Positions 48,881 to 60,715 are shown, numbered from the stretch's first letter. The stretch: 64,000 nt of DNA from Tanypteryx hageni (GCA_028673005.1 CM054114.1:25406369-25470368), one strand, 5' to 3'. Program-made: numbers and translations. Notes: generated by a model not told the origin, from the letters alone.

Positions 48881-51800
48881 GGGAAATCCCCATACGATGA
48901 TGATCCCAGAGGCAAATGAGAGATTTGGGCAGCGGCGCGAAGCGGTGTTGTTACCGTGGGAGTCACAAAGGATATTGTCTAGCAAGGATATAAAATAACG
49001 AAACTCCTCGGATTTAAGGGCTCGAGTGTTGTGGTGTTGGTAAGGTGGGGCAGGCTAGAAGAGAGGGGGAGAGAATGGAAACGGGACGAAAAAGTCAGTC
49101 TTTCTTTTGTTTTTGGGGCCGGTGTTAAGGGTTTGGAATTTCCGAAGATGAAAAGACGGCTTGATCTTCGGTTGTAAAATTCCTCCTTAGAAACGAAAGG
49201 TTAACGCAAGAGTATAAATTTTTTAAAGCTATTTTCAATATATGTCGCTGATGATTGTCTGGCTTGTTTTTTTCTATTACCGGTTGTATATTAGCTTAAT
49301 TGATAAAACCGTCAGATAAAGCAGTCGTTTATTGCATCAATGTCGTAATTTTTATTATATATTTCATGTATAAAAATTGACTGAAAAAAGTAAATTATTA
49401 TTGGTAGCCTGGTGTTCCAAAAGTAACTAAGTAACTAAGTTGTTCCATCTTACAAACATACTATATATATGTTTCACATAATTGACGATTTTTTTGCCCA
49501 AGCTTACTATCCGGTTATTTATTTTATGTTGGCTGCATAACCTGGGTCTTCCTATAAAGCAGACGTAAGTGACCTTTAACAAAACAATTTTTGTTACTCG
49601 TAATTATCAATTTTTATCCTCAAATGCACTTAAATAGGCAAAGCGCATAATCGTTATAAAACTTGATTATAACACGCAAAGTAGCTAAAATAATCGTTTT
49701 TTAATTTTTAAATCCAGTGCCTGCATACTCTACTGCTATATAGAATCAGTGCAAAAGTTTGAAAAGCTGATTTTTTTCTTTTTGAGCTGGTAATTGATGT
49801 AAATGAAACCACCTCTTTATGCCTTCTCGTGCTGTGAGTTTTTGTATTTACGTAATTATACATATTATATTTATATTTAGTTCTTAAGAAATAAATCACG
49901 TTACAAAATCAATGTCTATCTCACCTAATGGATAAAATCAAATTGGCACAGAATGTCTCTCCAATATTCATGGAAAGATTGAGAAGACCAGGCGGACATT
50001 TTCTTTACAAAACAGACGACATCAGTGGCGACTCACCGAGAGCATAATCCTCACTTCATAAAATGATCATTTTCTTATCTGAATAACGATGTGCTGCATA
50101 TAATAATTAATAAATTCATTCATTAATTCATAGTGATTCTACTCTTCGGTAGGTTTTTGGCTAACTTAGCCCAATCCGTATAACCCAATAAGCAAATGAT
50201 GTTATAAAAAATAAGCAACGACAACTTTCCTTATTAAAAAAAAAAGCATTTTATTTTAATTTCTATGCATACATCACCATCAGGCACCAAAATGAGACAA
50301 CATAAAAACATAAATAAGAGGGGTCAATGGTAGAGCATCAGAGGAGGCAAGGTTATTATTGTTTACGGCCGTCGGAGTGTCTAAAGGGAATACCACTATA
50401 AAATACGCACCTGGAGCTCTACCACTGCTGGCGGTGTGGAAAAGAGCTAACAACACCTTATTTTTAGACAGCGCTCGGTCTGCGTTCCGAAAACAACACT
50501 CATTTTCTGCTATACCATCGCAGTGGAAAAAAAACTGCAAAGATCCTTTCTTGTAGGAAATTTAATCTCTACAAGTTTGTCAACCTACAGTTTCGCCGTA
50601 GATTTGACCGTTTCCGAGTTAATTGCGACAGGCCAGTCGAGGACCGTGCTCCGGCGGCCATTTTGGCCAACGCGAACACGTCAGGCTTATTACTTTTGAT
50701 GTGATATTTTGGTTGCCCTAACGAAGTTTCAAAATCTTATCTACTATTTCCCCTAAAATGTCAAACTTGACTGGTCTATACGAATGAGAGGAATAAAAAT
50801 TATGAGTCGGGATTCCTCAGAAATTTTAAAAATGTTTTCTATATTATGTGCAACTGATACTATCAGGTTGGGTTCGTTCCAATGCGTGAAACGACGCATG
50901 ATTATACATCGGTATTTTTATTCACACTAGAGTGATGGCACACTATTGTCGTGCACTAGTTGGCAAGAAGAGTATTCATTGAGTAGTATGGAAAAAGGAG
51001 CAGAGACATAACAGCATCCGTTACGTTTGGCACTCAAATCATTCGTGGAATTTAATCCATACAATTAGAAGACCCTTACTGGCGCGAGAAGTGACATGGT
51101 TTTTTTGCATAGGCAATATCTCATGCCTTTGCATGTTATTATATTCAAACGACCTATTCGATATGGCGAAGAATTAAAGAATTAGGTACTCAATGCGCAT
51201 AATGAGGATTTTTGCCGAATCTTTACCGAATTCATTGCAAAATTACCAAGCTCTTCTAATGACTGAAAAAAATTCTTGAACTAAGAAGTTACATACATTG
51301 TATTTCTCCCTAATCGCCACTAAATACCGCTGCATTTTAGACAAATGAGCATCTGTTTTCATAACCTTATTATGGCTAAAAGAGATATTACTTGACGTAA
51401 GTACTTAGTTATTTAATTAAAAAAAATAATTAAGTGCTTATTGTTTATTTAAAATAAGGCCATATGATGTACAATACTGAACAGAAACGGTTGAATGTTA
51501 CATAGATCTGGAATATTAACAGCAGAGAGTGACAGCATTTAAACGAAAAAATGAAATGAAAAGCTTTTACGAGTTAATGTTTTGAATTGTGGCATTTTAT
51601 TTGTGTTACTACAGATGAATTTCGCTTTCGCAATGAGCGGATGAGTGCCTGAATTACCTCAATACTACTTTTGTTGATTCCATAAAGGCACATTATCACG
51701 CTTATATGTATGTGGGTAAATATAGAGATAGAAGGGTTTTATAATTCCATTTGCGATGAAATTTTGTCAAGTGCGCTGAAATTTTCAGCACTTTTGTGTC

Positions 51801-52258
51801 TCGATGTCCGCGCAGAAATAAATTTAAACTTTGAGCGATGGCGGCTCGAAACTCTGCAAAGTAGGTAATGACTTAATGTTAGAGTACACTCTGGAGGCAC
51901 TTCGACAAAAACTCCTCTTTCGGGACAAAGAATTTCCCGAAACCACTTCGGTTTTACATCCATAACGAGGTAAAAAGTTACGGATTAATAATTTATGCAT
52001 CTCTTTGTGTAATCAGGTCTCGCATCTGCAATGCAAAACACGTGGAAGAGGCAGTCGTCAAGTGTCGCCGTCCTCTCCCGGCGACCTCTATGCCTACCTC
52101 CATATCCCTATTCTCCTCTACCTCCCTTATTCCACCTGTCCTCCTCTCTTTATGTCAAGTCTGATCTATTTATACCTCTCCCAAATTGTCAATCTTTACC
52201 TGTGCATATTCTTAATCATCTTACCTTGGTATATACCTAGCTCACTTTCTCTTCCTTA
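48881..52258. other. Long stretch with no recognised gene
   Basis: No gene or RNA could be supported. 50540-50760 has balanced composition and the look of a dispersed repeat, but no second copy is present in this window to prove it. Confidence 0.4.
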
Positions 52259-52435
52259 ATTCTCGTCCTCCCTCCTTCCACCCTCTTTCCCTCCCCTCTT
52301 TCCCTCCCCTCTCTCTCTGTCTCCTCTCTCTCTTCTGTCTCTCTCCTCCCCTCTCCTTCTCTCTCTCCTCCCCTCTCCTTCTCTCTCTCTTCTCCTCTCT
52401 CTCTCCTCCTCTCTCTCCTTTTCTCTCTCTCCTTT

Positions 52436-52582
52436 TACTGTAATTTTACTGCAATTTATGTATTTTTTTTTAAATATGTAAATATTGTAACTACTTATAT
52501 GACGAAAGGGTTAATGTAAAAAGGGACTATATAATCTCAATTTCGTCCTAAATAAAGTCGTTTGTCTGTCTGTTTGTCCTTC
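52436..52582 (+). mobile_element. 3' tail of a LINE or SINE, copy 1
   Basis: ATGTAAATATTGTAACTACT..., then TCTCAATTTCGTCCTAAATAAAGTCG followed by TGTCTGTCTGTTTGTCC. The second insert has the parallel TCTCAATCTCGCCCAAATAAAGACG followed by TATCTATCTAACTATCC. The shared end, the AATAAA and the following tetranucleotide-like repeat suggest non-LTR retroelement 3' ends. Confidence 0.45.
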
Positions 52583-52839
52583 TCTCTCACTCTCCTCTCT
52601 CTCTCCTTATCTCTCTCCTCTCTCTCTCCTCTCTCTCCTTATCTCTCTTCTCTCTCTCCTCTCTCACCTTATCTCTCTCCTCTCTCTCCTTATCTTTCTC
52701 TCCTCTCTTCTCTCTCCTTCTACCACCTCTTTCATCTCTCTCTCCGTCCTACTCCCTCACTTTCTTTTCTCCATCTATTTTCATTTCCGAAAATACTAAC
52801 TTGGCATTGCATTCATGAAGTACTTCATTTAAAATAATT

Positions 52840-52960
52840 TTTATCCCTTGTTACTATCTTCTTGTTTGTAATTGACAATGGGTCAGATGGAAGAAGACAC
52901 TGTCTAGTCTCAATCTCGCCCAAATAAAGACGAATATCTATCTAACTATCCCTCACTCTC
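52840..52960 (+). mobile_element. 3' tail of a LINE or SINE, copy 2
   Basis: It shares AGTCTCAATCTCGCCCAAATAAAGACG with copy 1 at about 52533-52561 and is likewise followed by a TATC-type simple repeat. Confidence 0.45.
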
Positions 52961-53393
52961 CTCCTATCTATCTCACCCTTTCTTTCTTATTCCCTCTCTC
53001 TTCTCTTTTCCCTCACACCCTCTCTTCATTCCGCCCCTCAATATCTCTCTCCCTCTATATTAATCTCTCCTTTTCTCTTTTCGTCTCTCTCATCCTTTCT
53101 ATTGATCTATCTCCTCTTCCTCTTGTTTCCTTTCTCGCTTCCTCGCTTTATATTTCTTCTTTATCTTCCCGTTCGTATATCCTTACCTGTCTATCTCATT
53201 CTCTTTGCCTCTCTCCTTTCCTACTTGTCTTTGCCCTGCTCTCTCCACCTCTTCCTCGCATTATCATCCTCTCTGTCATCTAATAAAATTCCCCGACTTT
53301 CTCTCCCTGTTTTTTTCCCTTCCCTGTCTCTCTCTACTCTTCTCTCACTCCCTCTTTCTCTCTCATTTCCTCTCGCTCTCCCTTTCACTCTTT

Positions 53394-54000
53394 TTGGACG
53401 TTAAGCCGTTTGCCCACTTGGTGCTCTTCGTTAACCCTTCCTTTACCGATGGAGGTCCATTTTGGACCCAACTCATATATTTTGCTCATCATTTGCTTAA
53501 TTTGCGTTCAACTTGGCTCTTGGATTTTGTATTTGTCGAAAACTTATTTAGGAGCGTTCCTATGATCGCGCATTTATTTCTTTTCATTTTAGATGAGTAT
53601 AAAAAATAAAAAAAGCAATTGGGGCCCAAAATGTGCTTCAGCATTACGTTGCACAAAATTGATAAAATAAAACGCAAAGAATACAATGAAAATTAGTTTT
53701 CCTATTTTCCATGTTCAATATTTTTTATTTTTCCATCTATTTGTAACGGAATTTTCAGCTGAATTTCAATCAAAATGTATTGCTAAAAATTGATTTGTTA
53801 ATAAAAATATAATTAACAAATGCATCATAAACTCTTTTTATGCTTGAAAATTTAATTTATTTATACTAGAGGTTCAATTTCATCTAACAAATAAAAAATA
53901 ACATTAATTCTCATGGGGTACATTTTGTTCCCCTGTTGGTAGAAATCGGGTGAAAAATAGTTCGGTTATACAAGGGTTAAGAGTAGGCTGACCAGGGTTC
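53394..54000 (+). mobile_element. SINE fragment split by a piggyBac-type insertion
   Basis: GGACGTTAAGCCGTTTGCCC then ACTTGGTGCTCTTCGTTAA matches the SINE body at 25103-25135 (minus strand), which reads GGACGTTAAGCCGTTGGTGC and TCTTCGTTAAGAG. Here the sequence after TTAA is replaced for 542 bp, and the SINE's GAG resumes at 53981 after the second TTAA. The tRNA-like head is missing, so this copy is 5' truncated at the polypyrimidine tract. The downstream limit of the SINE is unclear. Confidence 0.65.
53435..53976. mobile_element. piggyBac-type MITE with TTAA duplication
   Basis: TTAA at 53431-53434 and 53977-53980 bracket a 542-bp element that starts CCCTTCCTTTACCG and, read from the other end, starts CCCTTGTATAACCG. 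CCCTT ends and TTAA duplication define piggyBac-like elements. The pre-insertion site is confirmed by the uninterrupted SINE copy at 25.1 kb, where TCTTCGTTAAGAG is intact. There is a small palindrome GGTCCATTTTGGACC at 53455-53469. There is no transposase; the open frame 53205-53609 only partly overlaps and is composition-driven. Confidence 0.8.
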
Positions 54001-54955
54001 CCTCCTCCCTTGTGAGTGTCTGGTGTGGAAGGAATTATGGCTATAATAATCCTAGGGGTAGATTCGCCAGATTTTTCATACAAACAAACAATCTTTCACT
54101 CTTTTACTTCTAGTATCAACCTCTCGCTTTAATAAAGAAAAATACTTATTTCTATATTCATTCAACAAACTGCTGTCGTACCTTAAATCGCGCTGTCTCT
54201 TCTTCCATGACTATATTTTCGAGTATAGATCTCGAATAAGCTGACGGCAAAACCCACGGATGCGGAGTCATTTTGGCGGCCTATGCTCTCGGACATAGTT
54301 TGATCTGCGTATGATTTCCACGACGTTAAATATGCGCGCGCCGCGAGGGGTGTCCGACAGGGAAAATTAAAAAAAAAACGTTCTCGCTTGATCAGCTTGT
54401 TTTACAGAATAGGGTCGGCCTCAATTGCGCCGTGAGGGTTCATCACCAAGTCCTCGTTGTTTGACTCGAGTAAATCACACTAACGCGAATATGTAGACCG
54501 TAGTTGTTGTAGCGCATCAACGCGAGTGCCGTTTGCAGTGCTTTGTTTGGCAATTTACTTAATTTACGTTCGTAAAATGTTCATGCGTAGTTTTTTCCCG
54601 CAGATTTCAATATGTTTTGAGCGTTACCATGGATACATACGCAAACACGTACTCCTTTATTTATCATAGATACGTACCGTAAACATGCATTAAATTCAAA
54701 TCGGTATGATTTGCGGAAATTCCCCTAAGAAAGGCTTCAAAAGGGTATTTCATCGAAAAAGCCATTCTTCGAAAAACGCAATTCAATCCATTTACGTGTC
54801 TATGAGTCCATACGGGATTATTATTTATTGGTGTTTATTAAGGTGGCATTTTCCGCAGCAATAGCTACAAAATTACGTATATAATCTTACATATAGTTTT
54901 CCAGTTCAGTGTGTAACGATGACATCATCAATGGTAAATTTTAAAGTGATTTTAA
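54001..54955. other. Stretch with no recognised gene
   Basis: 54180-54500 is CpG-richer than its surroundings but has no recognisable coding content. Confidence 0.4.
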
Positions 54956-55002
54956 CAAACATTCCTATGAGGTGGAAGGTTCAAATTTCGTAGGAATGTT
55001 TG
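54956..55002. repeat. Perfect 12-bp inverted repeat, 23-nt loop
   Basis: CAAACATTCCTA (54956-54967) and TAGGAATGTTTG (54991-55002) are exact reverse complements and would form a hairpin in RNA or single-stranded DNA. Confidence 0.85.
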
Positions 55003-55021
55003 ATAAAGATAATATAATTAA

Positions 55022-55132
55022 TTGACTAAAATAAAATACGAAAAAAGACCCGGGTTCGACTCAATTTCAATTTCCCGTAAGATAACACCTAAAAGGCGAT
55101 TTATTCAAGTGTAGGCTTTTATTCCTTTGAAA
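55022..55132 (+). mobile_element. SINE-like repeat with a B-box-like motif, copy 1
   Basis: GACTAAAATAAAATACGAAA followed by CCCGGGTTCGACTC, then ATTTCAATTTCCCGTAAGAT and AACACCTAAA, and GTAGGCTTTTATTC, align collinearly with 60896-61020. GGGTTCGACTC resembles a Pol III B box (GGTTCGANTCC). No A box was recognised. Confidence 0.6.
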
Positions 55133-56541
55133 ATTAATATAAAAACGAATGAAACCAACTTTTATATGCATTAAAAAGAAAGCAAAAATAAAAAATCCAG
55201 ATAATTAGATGTACCAGAAAGCAAAAAAACACTGGGCAGGTAAAAGTTCGTGGGAAAGAAATATTAATCATGATTTATTTGTTAAACATACCACTACACA
55301 GTTAGTATATGTCCATGTCCAAAACTATTTTAATTTTCTGGAACATTCAATACTGTAACTGTTAGATTTAGTTTTTAAATTTTACGGCATAAAATTTGAT
55401 TTTATTAGTATAAATATTTATAATTTTACTTTTCTGTTTTAGTCAAAGATAAAAAACTTAAAATGTTTCCAAAGCCTTAAAAAAATTCAGAAATTTTATC
55501 TCTATATCTGACTTCATTAACACAATATCAATGAGCAATTGGAAGTTTGCTAATTTCGTTGCCATCGTATTATTTATAGTAAAAAATTCAAAACACCGTT
55601 GAAAATACTTGAACATTAACCGAGCCACATGCGAAAGAAAGCTCTACTATTGAGTGATATATCAGACAGTTCGCGGAAACTCAAGGCATATATAATGTTA
55701 TTCCATTGATTTCAACTAACTCCATAGAAATACGATGTTGCCATAATCCTAACACACGAAATACCCTTTTGTTATCTATGTTGGTATAAATAGGTTAATG
55801 AAAATGCATTTTACTTTTAAAATATTTATTTAATTCATGCTAAATTAGTTTGAAAACAAAAAGGCCAGCAAAGTGAGACGTCAGATGGGTTTGGACCCCA
55901 CGTAAGGGGCCAGAGGCAGAGCCCCTGGCAGGCATATGTACATACATGCTTACACGATTATGAGATTATGCTGGTAACCCCACTGACGTTCCATCATAAT
56001 CATCATCTTTTCCATATAAAGAGAGAAAACTGTTTAGAAAAAAAAACACCCACAATAATAATAAAAATAACAATCAACGGCGACATCCCTGGCTTGGTCG
56101 GTCACAAGGACAATTAAAGTTCATAAGCGCCGTAGAGACAAAGAGGATGAGGAAAGGAGGACTTTTACACGCCGGAGCTTGAAACCGAGCTCGAATTATA
56201 CACGCCGGGTCCTCCCACACTCGCGCGCGCACACACACACACGCCAAAACGGGAGCTGTTTCAAATGCACTGGAATTACGCTGCTGTGGAAGCAGGTGAG
56301 TGGCCATGGCCGGAAGGGATTAAGGAGATTCGCCCCATAGACTTACTCGGTTACAATATAATCTCCTCCGGCTCATAGAGGCGCTCAGAGAGAGAAAGGG
56401 AATTTTATCCGCGTTGTGTCGGCGCTTCAGCACATCAATCGTAGCAAGAATTTTTTTTAACAGGAAACGTTTATGGCAATTCTTTTTATTATATCTCTTA
56501 TTAATTTTTTTACTTTCTCATATGCGTAGTAGTATATAGAG
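55133..56541. other. Stretch with no recognised gene
   Basis: Mostly AT-rich. 56080-56340 is CpG-richer and contains a short (CG/CA)n run at 56221-56242. No domain was recognised in the open frame 56074-56307. Confidence 0.4.
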
Positions 56542-56590
56542 CAGGGGAGGGCAAACCGCGGCTCTTTTAACTTAACGTGCGGCTCTTATT
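56542..56590. mobile_element. Candidate hAT terminus
   Basis: CAGGGGAGGGCAAACCGCGG then CTCTTTTAACTTAACGTGCGGCTCTT matches the CAGGGGTGGGCAA-CCGCGGCTC style of hAT ends, with GCGGCTCTT duplicated 21 bp apart. A partner end was not found, so the extent of the element is unknown. Confidence 0.45.
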
Positions 56591-57876
56591 CATTTACAGC
56601 CAAGGACGTATCAAGGCTTATCAGGTCAGAATGCGATAACGCTGTAGAAGTAAGATATTTTGGGGATGCTTAATGGGCATGCAGTCTCTCTGTATTTTTT
56701 TAATACAAGTTGTTTACTTTTCATACATATTTGTGCGCAGAATGCGTGTCTTGCGGCCTCGTCCATTATATTTTTTATACTTATCTAACTATATTTAACT
56801 TATTAGATACTAGGACAGCATGGGAAACAATACATAAATAAATATTCTATAATATTAGTTTAAACTAGAGTTGTTTAATTCATTTAATATGGGAAAGCTG
56901 TTTTAAGACGTCAATATATCTTTTACATGTCTTCTACGATTCAGTCGAAATAATAGTAGGTACTATTACAATAACTGAAAATAAAAGCACTACATCGAAC
57001 TTGTTTTATCAATTAAATGTAATACAAACCTATCCGCCTTCACTCCACGGATTTAAACATCTGAATATTGCTCTCTACGACTTCAAATCGGCTAACATGC
57101 TTGTGGCATGCATTGACGTCACTAAACACTCGGAAAACTTCGGCTACCAATCGGATGTGATCGGGTTTGGCATTGACTCGTCCGTTTTAGGTTGCTTTTT
57201 TATAAATATCTGTTAAAATTTAGCGAAAAAACTTTATATTTGCCTATAACAATAGCCATACAATACAACTTCATAAAATTCTCGGAAATTCCCGATATTT
57301 GACAGTTCCCCATTCTTTCTTCACTTGTTTTATATTTTTTTAAATAATCGCTCTCTTTCTCAACGGACGCTGTTTGAATATTTAAAAAAGAAACGTACGC
57401 CCGTTAACTGAAATAACTTGTTTTTCAAATCTAAACGAATAATTTGTTTGAATGCCTCCGTCTTCCTCTCATTTCACATTCTTCCCGGACCTTTCCATCT
57501 TCCATTCCGGGAATTCGTTTATGAAATTCGACCTCCTCGAATATCTTATTCCACTCCCTCCCCTTCCAATCCGCCCCTCTCTTCCTGAAATAAAAAATAA
57601 AATAAAATAGAATGACCTCGGGTCAGTTCGGATTCGTTCGTTTTATTCCCTTCCCTGATTCTCGAAATAGGAAGAAACGACGTCGATCGACTGAAAAGGG
57701 ATTCCGTTTTTTACCGTTGGATAGCTCTGCAATACGGTCGGGACTCGATAAACCGCGCGAAAAAATTTCTAATTTTCTGCGAGTTTAATAGGTTGATGAT
57801 TTTATTCCGCTCAAATTCTTAAAAGCTAAAAACAAACGCTATAGTTCGAAGTTTATGTAAATAGTAGTTTCCAAAA
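56591..57876. other. AT-rich stretch, no recognised gene
   Basis: No gene or repeat could be supported. Confidence 0.4.
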
Positions 57877-57970
57877 GTTGAAATCTCCACGACTCGAATC
57901 TTGGATAACTCCATGTTTCTATAACTTGATGTGTCTACAACTCGGATGTTTCTAGAACTCGAATTTATTC
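57877..57970. repeat. About 20-bp sub-repeats of Tigger/pogo-MITE style
   Basis: ACGACTCGAATCTTGGATAA, CTCCATGTTTCTATAACTTG, ATGTGTCTACAACTCGGATG and TTTCTAGAACTCGAATTT form successive variants of a [TCTANAACTCGAATGTT] unit. Such units line the ends of many Tc1/mariner-related MITEs. Complete ends were not found. Confidence 0.5.
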
Positions 57971-60058
57971 ATTCTTCCCCTGAGTTTCAATCCTTTGAGG
58001 CGAGACTAGTATCGTGGTATTTGTCTTCCGATAATGGCATTTTTATCTGGTACATTGTATAAAAATATTTAAAGCAGAAAAATTTTAAATAATGAAAAAA
58101 CAGAGGAACGAAAGTGAAGAAGATCGACTAATAACTAAAAAAAATATTTATAAGAAAAAGAGCACACAAAAGAAGAAAATAAATTTGTTTGATTGATCAA
58201 AAGCTGTTAAAAATTTCATAATACTAATTGTAAAAGTGGCCTTAAATTTGTGATTACATGTGGAGTTTGAGTGTGGATAACTTAGACGTTTCAGAGAAAA
58301 ATTGCGTGGTTTTATAATTAAAAATTTCATTACATCTATTACAAAGCCAAAAGCTGTATATGATATAATTGAAAAAATTGCAATTTTTAGGCATAACACA
58401 TATTGTGTGCTTCTGTTTCTTTGCTACTGATGGTCTAGCAGGATATATATCCCAGCAAAATTCGCGACTGAAAATAATTTTTATCCTTTAAGCGAAAAGG
58501 CTATTAGTATTTCATAAAAAAAGTTGCATGGAAATAATCTCACTTGTCCAATATTTTAATAAGGTTTCCAGAAAAATTCACAATATAATGCTAAAGCTGT
58601 TCTGAAGAGATTATAATGTAAATAAAGTCATTTATTGTTCGTTTTTAGCTCCATAAAACTAAAAATTTACATGGAATTAAACTTAACGGAGCACTCCGAA
58701 CGAGCAAGTGACGAGTTCATTGAATAGTTTTATACAAAATACAGATGAACAGTCGGAACAATATAAAATACACCATTTTAAGAAATGCATCTCTAAGAAT
58801 ACCAAGAGAACGTTTTTTGATAATAGATATGATACATGTCTCATTTTGCTTAAAATGCTAATTTGAACCAAAAACATTTTTTTCCCGATTAAGGATATGA
58901 ATGTTACCTAGTGTATAGAATTGGGCTGTAATATTTCGGTATTTATTAAAGAGTGCTCCTGATTCAGCAACGTTATCTCAGTTAGTTGCTCATTAACAAC
59001 TACTAGGAATATGGTGGAGCGTTTTGTTACGAGAATCGACAGTTTTATTAGTGCTACCAATATGTTTCTAATTAATATTCAAACAGAATTGACAGAGTTA
59101 TTCTTATTATACTATACAGTACACCCTAATCCAACGCGAGTTTCCCCTAATCGGATTTGATTATGCGTGGTGAAATAAATGCGAGGTATATATACTCAAA
59201 ACGCATAATAATTAGCTATCCGCCATCCGGAATTGGGCACGCGTTAACCTATGAGAACACGCAATTTCTCCCATAAGGTGTTGAATTCGTGCAGCGTGTT
59301 TTTGCCAAACGCGGGCTTTATATTTATGTAGCATTCCTTGTATTTTAATGAACGACTACTCATAAGTCTAGAGCAATGATTTGCGAAACATTATTTGCAT
59401 CAATTTACATTCGAACGGTACGTTTTTGCGCAAAGCAAATCAACAATCGATGCATTCACAGCCCATGCTCCTACAGTAATCCGACGGTGCACGCCCAGCT
59501 CGGGTTAACTGCATTACGATTGAACACATGATACTGTCTCTTGTACCTATATCGAGGGAGTGCGCGTGTCATATTAAAAAGTATTTTTAAAATGGAATCG
59601 TAGTGTATATGTAAATCAGTGAATTTAAATTACAAAATAAATCTAACGACTTGACGAATTTTCACTTTATTGTAATTTTATCACTCTTGGGCCGATGTGT
59701 ATATGCCTTCAACTCATGACGTCGATCGCTAAGCTAAAATTTTTGCTCGCAACTTTCCGAATGACCAATTAACACATTCTGATCGGTTGCGTGTATGACG
59801 TGATAGATAATCTTCAAATATATCTTTCGCTATCATAGAATTTCCAAAACAATTGAAAATCGTATATATGTAACCCAAAAACATGTAGGGAGGAAACACA
59901 TGTAACGCAACCCTAAAACGGATATAACGTTTTACAACACTTCCGTCGTGATTCCCCCCAACCCTCCGACCACGAAGCGAATTAAAATCGATCCATCTAA
60001 TTTTCGAACCCGGAAACTGAAAAACATAAAACGGAAAAACACGCTCTGGAGAATCCTC
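57971..60058. other. Intronic or intergenic stretch adjoining the beat exon
   Basis: This is immediately downstream of the beat exon on its strand, so at least the right part should be intron. AT-rich; no further exon was recognised. ACAGTACACCCTAATCCAACGCGAG at about 59115-59139 resembles a Tigger-type end but has no partner. Confidence 0.45.
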
Positions 60059-60066
60059 TTACTCAC
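60059..60066 (-). promoter_or_regulatory. 5' splice site (donor) of the beat exon
   Basis: On the minus strand the exon end TTCG is followed by GTGAGTAA, a close match to the GTRAGT donor consensus. It splits a codon after its first base (phase 1). The in-frame TAA that closes the open frame lies within this donor, as expected for an internal exon. Confidence 0.85.
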
Positions 60067-60694
60067 CGAACACCAGCATCCTCTTAACCATGGAATCCTC
60101 GTCGTGGAACGTCGAGACGGAGCACTTATAATCCCCGGAGAGGTCAGTGGTCGGCTTCCTGATCCTGAGGGCGCTGAGGTGCTGCCTAGCCCCTCCCTCG
60201 CCCCAACCCTCCACCGCGTTCTCGACTCCCGGCTCTCCGCTAGGTGTCACCACCGTCCCCTCCCCACCCGCAGGTGCCGAGTGGTGGTGAACGAAACCGA
60301 GATCCAATTTCCCCTTCAAGGGCCCTAGGCCCTGGGGACCGCCGCCTCCGTTGCCTACCGACCCCGGCTTGCCCCCTTCGATACCGTTGCCAGGTATCCA
60401 CTGGTAGACGGGCGCCGGTCCGTTGTTGAGGAACCACTTGACGACGAGGCCCGCCTCGGCGTCCCTCGACACCCAGAATTCGCAGTCGAGGGTCGCACCG
60501 CCCTCAGAGCCGTTTTTTCACGGCGTGAGGGACCCTCAACGAGGTGATCCTCACCCCGCTGCCCCAGGAGACCGTCGCGGGGACGGGTCCGCCCCCGCCG
60601 ACCTTCTTCGTGGCGATCCCGGTGGCCGTGACGGTGGTGGGAGCGGTGGGGTTGGTCACCTGGCTGGACACCTCCGGGATGAAGATGGACACGG
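60067..60694 (-). CDS. Internal exon of a Beaten path (Beat) family protein: first Ig domain, with a frameshift
   Basis: Beat proteins are secreted or membrane-anchored immunoglobulin-superfamily proteins that guide motor axons and bind Side receptors in Drosophila. The exon reads ITSLRVPHAV, then the first Ig cysteine in TLDCEFW, GLVVKWFLNNGPAPVYQWIP (Ig tryptophan in VVKW), LKGKLDL, LSALRIRKPTTDLSGDYKC (second Ig cysteine), and STFHDEDSMVKRMLVF. The VVKWF, PVYQWIP, LKGKLDL and VSTF-DED elements are hallmarks of Beat Ig domain 1; which Beat member it is cannot be fixed. Two Gly/Pro-rich insertions, after VYQWIPG and after LKGKLDLGF, make the domain longer than the usual family. The upstream part (to VPHAVK) and downstream part (from NGSEGGATLDC) lie in different frames because of an A6 run (60518-60513, coding strand). 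Without one A the exon would be 627 nt and start and end in phase 1, typical of Ig exons. The signal peptide exon and the second Ig domain are not in view. Confidence 0.9.
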
Positions 60695-60715
60695 CTGTAG
60701 GACAGAAAAGAAAAA
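60695..60715 (-). promoter_or_regulatory. 3' splice site (acceptor) of the beat exon
   Basis: The minus strand reads TTTTTCTTTTCTGTCCTACAG immediately before the exon, a strong polypyrimidine tract with CAG. It splits the first codon after one base. An open frame that runs on through it to 60755 is intronic read-through, so its ATG is not taken as a start. Confidence 0.85.

Larger units (their letters stand above)
52260..53393. repeat. Polypyrimidine tract, about 1.1 kb, interrupted by two retroelement-like tails
   Basis: Plus-strand C/T-rich with (TC)n and CTCTCTCTCCT units. Two inserts of about 120-150 bp interrupt it (52436-52582 and 52840-52960). Open frames here are Ser/Leu/Pro low complexity. 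Confidence 0.9.

Noticed and set aside
50540..50760. Dispersed repeat
   Set aside because: It has the look of a known kind of insect repeat, but no second copy is present in the window, so it cannot be supported from the sequence.
1..60058. Second Ig exon of the beat gene
   Set aside because: I looked for a minus-strand exon with the expected cysteine and tryptophan pattern between splice sites and did not find one; it is probably outside the window or too diverged to see by eye.
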